Source of the DNA: Diploptera punctata
Taxonomy: Eukaryota > Arthropoda > Insecta > Blattodea > Blaberidae
NCBI GenBank assembly: GCA_030220185.1
Contig: JASPKZ010007250.1
Span: 3,731,501 to 3,795,500, forward strand
Direction: 5' to 3'
DNA: 64,000 bases
Shown: positions 1-11,287 of the stretch, piece after piece
Layout of the letters: each line of letters begins with the position of its first letter
Position numbering within the stretch: position 1 is the first letter of the stretch
The notes under the pieces: model-generated
What the model was told of the DNA's origin: nothing
The model's database searches: none
What the model saw: the letters and a program-made list of their open reading frames with translations, nothing else
Made by a program: the position numbers and the translations under genes

Positions 1-820
1 TTGGTTATGTCTTGAATATGGCAATTGTCCCTAATTTCTGTGTTGTGTATTTTATCAAATAATGTTTTCCCCTGAATAGTTATTAAGATTTTCATTTCGC
101 ATGTGCTTATTATTTGTTTAGTTTTTGTTGTATCAACTCTAGTTTCTGCTCCATATATACGATAACTGGTCGAACTATCATTTTGTATATGCGGGTTTTG
201 CTTTCTATTGACATATGTTTATTGCGCCAAATTAAATCTTTCATAGATCCTGATATTTGTGCTGCTTTATCAGCTTGTTTCTTTACTTCTTTTATTGCAT
301 TTTTAGTGTTTGTTATTAATACACCTAAATAATTAAATGCTGACACTTGTTCTATGATTTTTCTTTCCACTTCTAATTTGCATCTTACTGGTTCTTTTGA
401 TATTGTTAAGCATTTTGTCTTATTCGTGTTAATTTCCATATTGTATTTTTTGGCATTTATATTAAATTGATGTAAAGATCTTTGTAAATTATCTTCAGAT
501 TCTGAAAGGAGAACGACATCATCTGCGTAACATATTAAGTGAAATCTAGTGTTTCCCATTTTATAACCCAAACGTGGTGGTATGTTTTCAATAATTTTAT
601 CCATTATAATATTAAATAAGAATGGACTTAAAGAGTCACCTTGCATGATGCCCTTTGTGAACGATATTTCTTCAGTTTGCTGTTCTTTTACTTTGATTAC
701 TGTTTTGAAGTGTGTATTAATTGATGTTATTGCTCTAATCAGTTTTTTTTGGCAGAAACTGTGTGTCGATAATCTACGATTCGAGACTCTTTCAAAGGAA
801 ACCATGTTGACTATTTAACT
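1..820 (-). mobile_element. LINE fragment, reverse transcriptase palm and thumb (pseudogene)
   Basis: The minus-strand frame from 805 to 110 encodes a non-LTR reverse transcriptase palm region. Motif GIMQGDSLSPFLFN lies near residue 52 and the catalytic YADDVV at residues 93-98, followed by the usual INTNKTK and FNYLGV blocks. Near base 168 a 2-base insertion in a TA run shifts the frame. In the other frame the protein continues with YGAETR and TCEMKIL blocks and runs off the left edge of the window. An in-frame stop lies just upstream of the first methionine, and the N-terminal fingers and endonuclease are missing, so this is a 5'-truncated dead copy. The clade is probably RTE-like, but I cannot fix it without a phylogeny. 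Confidence 0.85.
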
Positions 821-1539
821 CATGTCGCAAATGGTAGTCAATGACCAATCACGTTTCAATGAATTCTGTTTTACACCGATGACAGTCATGTTTCTCCTCG
901 CTCTTTATCGATTTCTCTTTATCAGCTCCTGCTTTTGTGATAAAGAAAGCTCCTCCTTTTTTAATATGCTGAACAGATTAGACCATTATTTTTCTCCAAC
1001 AAATACATTGAATATAGCAAATAATGAATAGATTCAGTGATTTTACTGAGTTGTTTATTCAAAATGTAAATGATTAACCTATAATGTTGATTATAATAGT
1101 TTGATGTGTTTCATTATTTCTCCACTAGAGTGCATTCCTACAATATTGCGATCCTATTTGGCAATAAATAATGTGATCGAGTTGCAGTGAATATACATAA
1201 CCTCACATTTCTAATTTGTTTTCAAACATAGCCGTTTACATTAACTATATAAATATTTTAAAACATCGGTAACTATATTAAAATAATTATTTTTTAGTAA
1301 AGAGTTTAATTTTATTCGTTAAATAGTCCTAACAAATACCACTCTTGATTTCCAAATTCTCTAGATAAATTGGAAATCACTCGTCGCATTACTTATGATA
1401 ATTTTTACGCTCTGAAAAATCCATCGGTACTGGCTGAGTTTGAACTCGCGAAGGATTCAATATACCTCCGCCTTTAACCCCAGAACACATGCCTGGCTGC
1501 ATAAACGCTGAGCAAAGATGCAGTAGCAGTTATCATAAT
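821..1539. other. AT-rich stretch, nothing recognised
   Basis: No transposon motif, tRNA-like box or convincing open frame was seen. Short frames here have no recognisable domain. Confidence 0.5.
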
Positions 1540-1830
1540 CATCAGCAGCATTTCAGTCAGATTCGAGCCTCGGCTTCCCTCAGAACCCTCTTCCAGGCAT
1601 CTCTGTCCCTAGCAAACAGTCACTATCTCCCGATTCTCAGCTTCCTCAAATCTTGCAAAATTCCATCCACTCAACGCAGGTCGCGGTCGTCCCACATTCC
1701 TATTTCCTTCAAATTTACATTCGATGATTTTTTTTTTGGAAATCTCATGTTCGGTCATTATTTGCAAGTGCCCTGCCCATCGCAATCTTGAAACTTTTAA
1801 TTGATGTAACCACATCAGGAGACTTATAGG
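1540..1830 (-). mobile_element. LINE 3' end, C-terminal tail
   Basis: The minus strand encodes the C-terminal tail common to endonuclease/RT LINEs: a SRLRWAGHLQ block, then NVGRPRPALSGW, and in another frame RDAWKRVLREAEAR before the stop. The 3' side continues into ATG/ATT-rich short repeats, as expected at a target-primed 3' end. Only about 90 codons remain and they are frameshifted. Confidence 0.7.
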
Positions 1831-2339
1831 AAAGTTCGGGTAATGTCGACCCTTCTGTTTGAGTGGACCCTGTTAATATCTTCTTTAATTGGTGCTGCCC
1901 TACAGAAAATATTTTAACTTCTTCCCCTCATCAACTTTGACGTGTTCAAGGCCAGTTTCTGTTATTCTTTGGGCGAACGAGGATTTATTTGTGATATTTA
2001 TGAAAATTACTATTTTAAAAGTTTTTCAAACTAAAAATCAATTCTTAATTTCTGCTAAAATATTATAAATGTTGCAAAAACTCCTAAATATATATTATGT
2101 AGATGCTGTTTATATACTGACGGGTCTAGTTTGATATTATGTGATATGGTGGTTGTATAAAATAATTAAACATAACAAAGTAATTCGGTTAATGTGTAAT
2201 TAATTTTATTTAATATCCTTGTAATTTTACTAAACCCAAAGACCGCCGCTTTCTGTAGTTAAATGACGTGTGAATGTTATAATCAACAAAAAATTTTCAA
2301 AACATTAAATAGAAATCAACGCTATGATGATCTTCGGGC
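1831..2339. other. AT-rich stretch, nothing recognised
   Basis: No repeat family shared with the rest of the window and no coding motif was seen. Confidence 0.4.
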
Positions 2340-2440
2340 TGTATTCCGTGGTCGTGAGGCTTGTAGTTCCCCGACGTTTCGCCAGAGACTGCGTGTGGCA
2401 TCCTCAAGGGTTGTCTCCTATCCAGTTTCATTTTTGTTTT
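2340..2440 (-). mobile_element. Penelope-like/retrozyme-like repeat core, copy 1
   Basis: Read on the minus strand, a CTTGAGGATG core is followed by a GCCA/TGGC helix, then CGAAACGTCG and a second GTCG/CGAC helix, then an ACCACGG block. The same order occurs at 5329, 7963, 11507 and 52.1-52.2 kb. Helix sequences differ between copies but stay paired. This copy has lost one base-pair register in the first core (CTTGAGG instead of CTGAGG). Assignment to a Penelope-like terminal repeat is inference. Confidence 0.5.
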
Positions 2441-2465
2441 TTACTTATATTTTAAACCGATAAAA

Positions 2466-2721
2466 AGAAAAACGAAGATATAAGAACAGAAGTTAACATA
2501 TTTAATATCTGTGAAAGTATAAAATACTATCAAAATGCTTATCTTCAGCACGTATTACGAATGAATGAACAGCGCATACCAAGAAGAATGTATAATTACA
2601 AACCAAAAGGGAGAAGATTGTTGGGAAGACTATTGAAGAGATGGAAGGACCAATTTGACATATAATGAGATCGTAACAGGCCATTGAGCTTAATCCTTGT
2701 TGTTGATGATGATATTCTATT
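2466..2721 (+). mobile_element. LINE 3' end with (GAT)n tail
   Basis: Plus-strand translation gives the LINE C-terminal blocks LQHVLRMNEQRIPRR and KPKGRRLLGRLLKRWKDQF, a stop, then the family's 3' signature DRNRP and a GATGATGATAT tail. It is 5'-truncated to about 250 bp. It meets another LINE fragment on the opposite strand at about 2722, so the two 3' ends face each other. Confidence 0.75.
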
Positions 2722-2945
2722 TTAATTTCTTCCTGGTCATCTTTTTGCATACTTCTATATTTGATATTGTTTCTGTCCATTAATATTCTCTTTAGGCATC
2801 TATTTATAAATACTTGCAATTTATGTTCTATGATTTTACTAGTTTTCCGGGTTTCAGAAGTATATAATACCACAGATTTAACGTTGCTATTAAATATTTT
2901 TAATTTTGTGTCTAGAGATGTAGCTTGATTTCCACACTGGATTTA
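2722..2945 (-). mobile_element. LINE fragment, RT C-terminal region
   Basis: The minus strand encodes LKIFNSNVKSVVLYTSETRK, then KLQVFINRCLKRIL. This is the block after the RT thumb in one class of non-LTR elements, which usually reads LLYGSETW. The frame is open but covers only the C-terminal part. It seems to be a different LINE lineage from the neighbours. Confidence 0.7.
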
Positions 2946-3180
2946 ACTGGACAAATGCACTGTTTGCTTTCTTAATTCTATTATAAAAATATAGTAATGC
3001 TAAAAAGCTTAATGAAGGAAAGCTGGACAGATTTTCAAATATGAAAACGTATAACCTATTAAAATAGTAAAAATAAAATTGTAAGCTTTATAGGTAAAAT
3101 AGAAACGTTTTTATACCTAGAAAGCTATTATTTTGCTTGATTTACGACAATTGCTGTGCCAATGTTCAAGCAGTTTAATA

Positions 3181-3839
<659 letters not shown>

Positions 3840-3841
3840 TA

Positions 3842-4268
3842 CACTGGTCAACATGATTTTTGTCTCATGAGTACCAATAGTTGTACTTAATGCAGTTTTT
3901 TTATCGTTTTTTCAAATATGTATTCGGAATTTCTCCATCACCCACAGTTTTTTTATTTCAATTTCAATTAAGGGATTTAAATAATTATATTTTAATATAC
4001 GTTTTTTCGTCCATTTGTCCATTGTAAAATAAAACCAAATGAGCTAACTCAAATGATTCAGCTATGGAAAAGAGAAATCAAGGCAAATGGAATCCTAATA
4101 TGCTGGCCGATTATGGTTGGACCATCAAGAGGGATGCTCCACAGGCGATATATAGCAGAAAATCGTCATTGTTTACTTTCTAGGTGAGTCCGAATGTTCG
4201 AATATTGTGTAGTTACGAATGTAGAAAATATTTCTGAGACAGAAAAAGTTTTTTTTTGTCGCTCAGTG
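3842..4268 (+). mobile_element. MITE-A copy 1, 427 bp, TA target duplication
   Basis: The ends read CACTGGTCAACA and, inverted, CACTGAGCGACA, and TA flanks both ends (3840-3841, 4269-4270). This fits a Tc1/mariner-type non-autonomous element. Two other copies lie at 29119-29660 (inverted) and 47605-48143. This copy lacks an internal block of about 110 bp present in the other two, and the missing block ends at a TCTGAGAC repeat. It has no coding capacity. Confidence 0.8.
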
Positions 4269-4524
4269 TAATTGAACATATTTACGGATATGCGTACCAC
4301 TTCATAACTATTTTGAGTTTTACTAAATTTATATTTATTTAAATATATATTGTTATTACATCTGGTATCAGAGTTTTGAAGATATATACAGCACGTATAT
4401 TCGCGTGAATTATTTTCTTTTTACAAATTAAGCAACTGAATGCCAGAATAATAATTCCTAATTTTATAATAAAGTGCTTTACAGTGAGTCCTATTACTAT
4501 TTCCACTAATTATTTTAATATACA

Positions 4525-4687
4525 TATTATTAATAAAACTCAAATCACCAAACTAAAATATTAAAATAGTCAACGCGTTTCGATAGTGAGGCTATCATTA
4601 TCAAGTCTTCATATTGATAGCCTGACCATCGAAACGCATACACAATTTTAATATCTTAATTTATTGATTTGAGTTTCATTGATAATA
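4525..4687. repeat. Foldback element with GAAAC-type cores in both arms
   Basis: Two arms of about 73 bp (4525-4597 and 4615-4687) are inverted copies with roughly 85% identity and a 17-bp loop. Each arm, read outward, carries a TGATAATG-like block, a GATAG/CTATC helix and CGAAACGC. This matches the order of the retrozyme-like cores elsewhere in the window. The RNA would fold into one long hairpin. Confidence 0.7.
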
Positions 4688-4803
4688 TTGTATAATACAT
4701 TTTTATTATCACCAAGAAGATCCAGTTCATTAGAGTAATGAAATTAAGTAATAGATTTAAAACTCTCAGAGCTGATTTGACAACGTTTGTTATATGTACA
4801 AAG

Positions 4804-5135
4804 ACAGACGAATAGAGAAGACTATATAACATTGAACTGCGTGGTCTTTATAGGAAACCAGATATAATCAAAACTCTCGTAGACTACGATGGATAGGACA
4901 TCTGACACGAATGGAGAATGGAGATGGGAGATTCTTGTAAGAAAAACAGAGGGAAAAAGCCCAGTTGGTTGACCAAGAATGAGTTGGGAAAATAACATGA
5001 ACCATGATTTGAGGAAAGTAGATTATTTAGGGGATGTTTTGAAAACATAAACTGAGATTAGGGATTTGTGGATTCCTTATGTGATCGCGACCATAAACCC
5101 ACGGTTCGATAGTACTAGTGAGTTAGTTAGTTACG
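4804..5135 (+). mobile_element. RTE-type LINE 3' end, 5'-truncated
   Basis: Matches the 3' portion of the full-length element at 11701-14972 in reverse orientation: GRLYRKP-type, RRLRWIGH-type and GRPRMSWENN-type blocks, then the non-coding 3' end and a GTTA tail (GAGTTAGTTAGTTAC). It is highly diverged, with stops in the former reading frame. Confidence 0.85.
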
Positions 5136-5269
5136 TTAAATGCACGGTAACATTTTGCATGTTAACAAAAGTCCGTCATGGAGGAACTCCGTAAACTAAC
5201 GAATTTCTCAGTAAGTCGAATTTAGGTCACATTTTGCTGATTTACAGAATATATATATATTTATTCATT

Positions 5270-5610
5270 TTTGGTTCCTCTTCAGGGCTAAATGGCCGCG
5301 GTCCAGTTTTCTTGATACTCAAAGTTTCCTGAAGATGTCTACCGCAGTAGTAGACGAAACGTAATAAAGGGTAATAGAAAATGAAAAGTAAAGAATCGAT
5401 TTAAAGTGGCATTGAAAAAAAAAACTAAATAAAAATATAAAATAAGATAAAGTGAAAGTACAATAAATTCTAATCTTAATAATATGGCTGGCAAATGTTT
5501 TCGATTTGAAGAATTTGAATTTCAAAAAATTGGAGCACGACCATTTAGCCCGAAAGACGAACCGAACACACACTGACCGTGAAAGCTTATAATTTAAAAT
5601 ATTTTTTGTT
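5270..5610 (+). mobile_element. Penelope-like/retrozyme-like repeat, copy 2
   Basis: The core CTGAAGATG starts at 5329, followed by a GTCTAC/GTAGAC hairpin and GAAACGT ending at 5362. About 180 bp further on comes CGACCATTTAGCCCGAAAGA and a CCGTGAAAGC block, in the same order as the compact copies at 7963 and 52.1 kb. The spacer between GAAACGT and the ACCA block is therefore expanded by an insertion of about 170 bp. An upstream block at 5288-5310 (TAAATGGCCGCGGTCCAG) is an inverted copy of the downstream ACCACGGCC block. Confidence 0.6.
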
Positions 5611-6229
5611 AAATTTGAGGAACTCAATATCTGATGTCAACTTATTTAAAAGTGTCGGACTGCAGTGAAAATAAACCATGCAAAACTGTAAATTATTAGC
5701 TATTTGTGTATCGTTGTATAATTTGTCACCAGTTAGATCTACATCAGTTAGGAAAAACCAGGTAAGTCTTCAAAGTAATTTTTACAGGAGAGCAAAAACT
5801 AGTTCAATGACTTACATCAAAGAGTGCATACATCGAAAATTCAATGCTTAATAACACCATCACTATTCGCTTGACAACTTACCCGTTTTTACCGAACGTG
5901 CTTCGGACCAAAAGTGATCGGGAAATATTAATAACCCATTTTCGACCAAAAGTTGACTTACCCGGTTTTTCCTAAATGATGCAGAAATAATCTCTATGGA
6001 ATCATTTTCAATTACTTTATTAAAAATATTGAATAAGTGCGGTGAAATGGTGTGAGTATTGACGTGTATTTTTCTAAGAATGATGCCAGCGCTATAGGGG
6101 CACAGATCAGTTGGTCCGAGTATATACCCGCCACTTCTAATGTTGGATTTCGCTGATTTTTTATAATATTTTCCTTGGTTTATTTTAATAGGATACACTG
6201 ACGCGAGTTTTGTTGTGAAACATCAAAAA
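5611..6229 (-). other. Unassigned; contains a 111-codon open frame at 5863-6198
   Basis: The open frame on the minus strand is the only notable object here. It has no domain, signal peptide or transmembrane segment that I recognise, and it has no splice or promoter support. It may be chance or part of an unknown repeat. Confidence 0.25.
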
Positions 6230-6420
6230 CTGAGACCACTACAGCGTTTTTTTTTCGGTCTCAGTGAGTGACATGTGGTCAGCATATCGCCTTAAAGAGA
6301 CATCTAATATATAGGCAAATAAGGCGCTATTTGGATGGAGAGAGTTGATTAAATTTTGCATAGAGGCATTAATTTAGGTTTCAGTTTCTTTTACGAGCCC
6401 GAAAAGCTTCAAATTTGCAC
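6230..6420 (-). mobile_element. SINE family 4, partial copy
   Basis: Shares blocks such as CATCTAATATATAGGCAA, AAATTTTGCATAGAGGC and TTTTACGAGCC with the complete copies at 33170-33545 and 46085-46493. The tRNA-like head, which would lie to the right, is missing. Confidence 0.65.
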
Positions 6421-7957
6421 ACAAGCGCCGATGAAAAAGTGAATGAATCAACTCATTTGATTCGTATCTGTATGTCACGAACAGTAAGTTGATTCAGAAT
6501 AAAGGTTGATTGAATAAATTGTATATCACAGAGACTGAAGTTTGGAAACATAGCCAGGTTTTATCCCATTTGCACGGAATAATTGATTAGAAAGCTTGCA
6601 GGTGCTGTTCTAGGTATTAAAGCTAACCTTGTCATCTTCCGCCTGGAACATCGCTTTCTGCGTTCCACGTCTTTAGATTAAAACGTGTACTACCCTCCCA
6701 TCGAAAAAATCAATAACTCATCGGGAGAAACGAGAAATGTCATTATGTACAAGCCATCTATTTAAAAAAAAATGGGTTCATGACCTTTAAAGCTAAGCTG
6801 ACAGAGAAGATAAACTGTCTTTTCTAGAATCCAACCACTTAAAAAATCCTTTCCACTGTCTTCTTTTACGAAAAAATAAACCTTGGGCACAAATTAAGAT
6901 AAAAAATCAGGAAGTACATAGAGTAGAAGGAGCTTTCCATCGTCTTCTATTCCACGTTCGGGCTAAAAAGAAGTTAAGGTTAGGGGCGGGGTTAAAATAC
7001 TAGGGTAGTGGTGGAAATTTAGATAAGGGAAGAAAAATGGCTAACATCAATGTAAATGTCCGGGGTGTGAGGGTAGAGTGGGGCTGGCTGGATAAGGTGA
7101 GAGATAAGGCAAAACGGTGAGATATAAAAGGACACAGCAGGAAAAAAAAATAGGGTCATTCCTATGCTGCCGCATCTATTGTCGCGCGAATAGAGGAAAA
7201 AATCTCCCTTAATAATACACATGTTTATTTTTGTTTGCTGTTATAAATGCAAACAAAGTACTACATACGATATAACACTCAATGCTCTTACGTAATATTT
7301 CCTATTCGAATTAAACATGGCTTCATTTACTTTTTTTATACACTTCTTTCCCTTCGGGGAATCTGGTATAAAATTACATTTTTATTGTGTGGATATGAAG
7401 GACCCTAACTTCATGTATACAAACAAGTAGGCCTATATGATAAAGAACGTATTATCCTATACGATATCTAAAGCTTTACAAAACAACGGACTTAGAACTT
7501 TTGAAAATAAAATAAACAAATAAAAAGTAAAATAAACAGAAACGCACAACAAAAATATAAAAAAAAACTTCAAAAGCTATGCACTGTTATATCCTGAGCT
7601 TAGCAACCCGCTGTAGGGAAAGGGAAGAACAAAATCAAATCGGGTGGGAAGCTAGTACAACTGCAGGGTAGAAATCGTATACATAAACCAAAAACATTAA
7701 CCTTCAAGTCGTCACCTCCTGTCCATTGTTTTGAATAACTTAAGTGGTATGTTTTGAATAAGTATAGTAACTCTGGCTGAACGCGCTCATCCGACCACTT
7801 ACGTCCCTGCAACAACATATAACAGTACTATACAGGAAGTTTCTGAACGGCGATAAAAAAAGTAAAATCTGTAGTTTAAATACAGGTCTACTGTGTAAAA
7901 TTTTGAGAAACATTTAAGCCGACATTTGAAGAGTTAAGAGGTCAAAGAGCACGGAGA
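6421..7957. other. Long unassigned stretch
   Basis: Mostly AT-rich DNA with several purine- or pyrimidine-rich patches (7018-7150). No repeat family, tRNA-like head or credible coding region was recognised. Small open frames at 7019-7222 and 7600-7818 have no supporting signal. Confidence 0.4.
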
Positions 7958-8090
7958 ATCTCCTGAGGATGTCTACCGCAATAGTAGATGAAACGTTGAG
8001 TGTTAAAAAAACAAGACTACGGCCATTTAGCCCGAAAGACATAAAATACATGAATCAAAATACCTGCCGTGAAAGTCTACAATTTTACAT
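7958..8090 (+). mobile_element. Penelope-like/retrozyme-like repeat, copy 3
   Basis: CTGAGGATG at 7963, a GTCTAC...GTAGAT hairpin, GAAACGTT at 7990-7997, then a compact spacer and CTACGGCCATTTAGCCCGAA, ending at a CCGTGAAAGTCTAC block. The hairpin keeps pairing despite a GTAGAC to GTAGAT change (G-U in RNA). Confidence 0.6.
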
Positions 8091-8310
8091 AATTATTTTG
8101 TGTTATATACTTATCATTCACATTGTGGACGCTGATGACAAACAGCAGACGTCAGAGAGAGCAACGTGTGTTGTGTATTTTGCGTGTAGCGGAAAAACGC
8201 TAGGTTTGCGGACACGAGTTCCTATGCTATGCTAAATTTAACTCTCTTCGTCGCCACTACACTTCTTCAAAATCTGTAAAATAGGAATTTAGTTACACCT
8301 TGTGTGTGTA
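8091..8310. other. Short unassigned gap
   Basis: No motif recognised. The translation contains no known domain. Confidence 0.35.
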
Positions 8311-8314
8311 TATA

Positions 8315-8345
<31 letters not shown>

Positions 8346-8365
8346 ATATATATATATATACACAC
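8311..8365. repeat. (AAAT)n and (TA)n microsatellite
   Basis: A GTGTGTATATA run, about eight AAAT units, then TATATA and CACACAC, so the array is roughly self-complementary at its ends. Confidence 0.95.
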
Positions 8366-8681
8366 ACTTGTTCAGAGTTTTAAATATTTGGAATGTCACA
8401 AATCTTACAATTGGGAAAATGATATACATGAAAAAAATTATAAATTTCAAAGTACATGTGGGACTATTAAAATAACACTACAAACAAAAACAACGAAAGA
8501 AACAATGTTAAAGTTTTATAAGATAATGGCAGTTCCCATTGTGACACATGGATCAGAGAATTGGGCCATGAATAGATCAGACAGAAGATTACTAGAAACA
8601 CCAGGGATGAAGTTCCTCAGATACGTTGCAGGGTATTCTCTAAGAGACCACATTTCTAATGAAACAATTAGGCAAGAACTC
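8366..8681 (+). mobile_element. LINE-B copy, part 1 (interrupted host)
   Basis: Plus-strand frame with FKYLE, FQSTCGTIK, KFYKIMAVPIVTHGSENW and MKFLRYVAGYSLRDH blocks, the RT thumb and C-terminal region of a LINE with a (GAT)n tail. It breaks at AGGCAAGAACTC (8670-8681) and resumes at the second copy of the same 12 bases (9386-9397). The gap is a nested LINE. Confidence 0.9.
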
Positions 8682-9385
8682 TTCTTTTTCTTCACGGTTT
8701 AGGCTTATTTACTAGCCTGTTCCGGCTCCAAATTCCTGCTCTTTCTATCTTTTCCTTGGTCTTCCCAAACTTCTTCTTCCTCGTGATGAATAGTTGTATG
8801 CTGCTTTTGGTATTCTATTCTCAGTCATCCTTGCCAAGTGTTCTTTCCAGTTTGTTCTGTATTTCTCTACTGTTGTGTTCAATTCCTCTACTTCTAATTG
8901 TCTTATTTCTGTGTTATGTTTTTTTGTCTGTTCTTTGATATCCTGCTATTGGTCTGATAAATCTTATTTCAGCAGCTTGTATTCCGGCAGATTGTTGTGT
9001 TGTCACTGTCCATGTTTCGGATCCATAAGTAATAATAGGCACTGCCATTGTCTTGTATAATTTCATTATAGAGTCTTTCCTGGCTTTATTTTGCGAAGTT
9101 CTTTATAGTGTTCCTGTTATATAATTAAACTTATTTAGTTTGTTATTTATATCTGTTTCTGCTGTGTATGATATTTCGCAACCTAGGAAGTTATATCTTA
9201 CCACTTGTTCTATTGGTTTATTTTCTAATATTATATTTGTCCGAACTGGATGAGCGCCCTTGAAAGCCTTTGTTTTTTTATCTTTGTGTGGATATTTCGA
9301 TGTTGTATTTTTTTTATATTTCATTTAGTTTATATAGCATTCTTTGTAGTTCGTCCTCTGTTTTTGCTATTAAAATCTTGTCATC
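8682..9385 (-). mobile_element. LINE-B-like copy nested in another LINE, 12-bp target duplication
   Basis: A minus-strand LINE 3' portion with a GAA-type tail at its 3' end (8682 side) and 5' truncation at 9385. It encodes an FLGCEISYTAETDINNKLNK block and the usual downstream region, with stops. AGGCAAGAACTC flanks both ends, so this is a clean retrotransposition event. A close relative lies at 23322-23870. Confidence 0.93.
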
Positions 9386-9610
9386 AGGCAAGAACTCAAA
9401 AATGTTAATCTAAATGAAAATACAAAACTATAAACAAAAATGGCATGCACATATTTTAAGAATGGACTCTTTTAGGCTAACAAAACAAGCACTGTTGTAC
9501 CAACCTCAAGGCTATGGAGATGTGGGACGTCCTAGAAGACAATGGGAAGATCAATTCTGAGAGCGGAACAGGCCGACGGCCTACCATGAAGATGATGATG
9601 ATACACTATC
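9386..9610 (+). mobile_element. LINE-B copy, part 2 (resumed host)
   Basis: Continues the fragment at 8366-8681: WHAHILRM-type, YGDVGRPRRQWEDQF, stop, the ERNRP signature and a GATGATGATGATA tail. The two parts form one 5'-truncated copy of about 530 bp. Confidence 0.9.
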
Positions 9611-10093
9611 TGTATCGCATTCTTAACTTGTATTAGATAAAAATACTGACTCGAATTAATTATGTAAATAAGTAAATAATATATCACCTCATTATGGTTA
9701 ATTAAGTTTAAATTTGTTATGCGTTTTCATAAAACATCACAATGACGTTGAATCATAAATGCGATAGAATTAACAACTTAGTGGTGTGTTGATATTAACA
9801 TTTTTCAGGTATCGTCAAATTATCATTTGATTAAATTTTTACACTCAAATTAATTCATATTTGCTAGAAATTAACTTTTAAATTACAAATTTAAATTTAG
9901 TTCTAATAAAATTTAATAGGATTTAACAGAGAAGTGAGCAGTAGAAAATGTTTTGTGAATTCATTAATTAAATTCACCTATAATTATTAATTCGGCTAGC
10001 CGCAGGGTTCACATCCAAGTCTACTACCAGGTGTTGGGTGTGTGTGTCGGTTAACACAAAACATATGTAGAGTATAGGTAAACGAAGAGATAT
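9611..10093. other. AT-rich DNA flanking the hAT element
   Basis: No recognised element. A weak GCCGCAGGGTTCA patch near 9995 might be a decayed tRNA-like head, but no paired boxes are clear. Confidence 0.35.
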
Positions 10094-10190
10094 GTCTAGA
10101 TCAGCGGTCCCCAACATTTTTCGACTCGCGAACCCCTTCCACAACGATCTGAGTTGGGTGACTTTTAAATATACATATAGTAGACATGCT

Positions 10191-10847
10191 AACTAACTAA
10201 CTAACTCACTGACACTATCGAACCCGTAGGTTCATGGCCGCGCGGACATAAGCACTCCATACATCCCTATCCTGAGCCAATGTTTTCCAATCATTCCCTG
10301 TATAACCTACTTCCCTCAAATCATAGTTAATGGTATTCTCCCATCTCATTCTTGGTCTACCAACTGGGCGTTTTCTTCTGGTTTTCCTACAAGAAGCTTC
10401 CATGCACGCCTTTCATTCCCCATTCGTGCCACATGTCCAGCCCATCGCAGTCTACGAGACTTAACTGTTCTCATTATATCTGGCTTCCTGTAAAGACCAT
10501 GTAATTCATTGTTAAGCAGTCTTCTCCATTCACCTGTCCGTTCATCTCTCTTTGGACCAAACATTTTCCTAAGAACTTTATTCTCAAATACTCGTAATCT
10601 CCTTTCCTCCCCTAAAGTAAGAGTCCACGTTTCGCATCCATATAATGTAACTGGTAGAATAATAGTTTTATATATTTTCAGTTTAACGTTTTTTGAAAGG
10701 AGTTGGGAAGTCATGAGTTCCTCTAATGTATAATAGCAGACATTTCCAGAATTGAGCCTATGTTTAATTTCCTTGTGCATCTCATTCCTGTTTGTGATTA
10801 TTGTTCCTACGTATTTGAATTCAGCCACTTCCTCAAAATTTCCCTCA
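10191..10847 (-). mobile_element. RTE-type LINE, 5'-truncated copy
   Basis: Encodes the RT C-terminal region in two frames: EFKYVGTIITN, KIYKTIILPVTLYGCETW, FGPKRDE, SRRLRWAGHVARMG, then after a shift GRPRMRW. Its 3' end carries a TAAC-type tandem tail (10190-10207). The protein tail is very similar to that of 11701-14972, so the copy is relatively young. One frameshift separates the two open frames. Confidence 0.92.
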
Positions 10848-11045
10848 TAACTAACTAACTAACTCATTTACTCTATAGAACCCGTAGCTTCATTGCAGCT
10901 CGGACATAAGCTCAACATACATCCCTATCCTGAGCTAATGTTTTCAATCATCCCTTGTATAATCTACTTCCCTCAAGTCTTGGATAATGTAATTCTCCCA
11001 CCTCATGGGCGTTTTCCCTCTGATTTTCCTTCAAGAAGCTTCCAT
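10848..11045 (-). mobile_element. RTE-type LINE, short 3' end abutting the previous copy
   Basis: A (TAAC)n tail at 10848-10865 followed by the same non-coding 3' end and about 120 bp of coding tail. The tail starts exactly where the neighbouring copy is 5'-truncated. Either one copy inserted beside the other or a twin-priming or template jump joined them. Confidence 0.85.
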
Positions 11046-11287
11046 GACAATATACATGCATAACATTTAATTTCAAAAAAAGGTTTAATAACCATAAATT
11101 AACTTAACCCTTAACGGTTAAAACTTGAAGTAACTCTAGCTACGGCTTAAAAGTTACACAACGTGTAGGCCTAGTTGTAATAATAAATATACGTTTTCAC
11201 TGTAATTACTGATATCTTCCTTGGAATTTACTGTTTTCCTTGGCACAAAGCTTTGAAGTCAGGAACTGCAGAAGTTAAATAAAGTCT

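Noticed and set aside
5863..6198. 111-codon minus-strand frame as a gene
   Set aside because: No recognisable domain, promoter, splice sites or homologue visible; kept only as an unassigned stretch.
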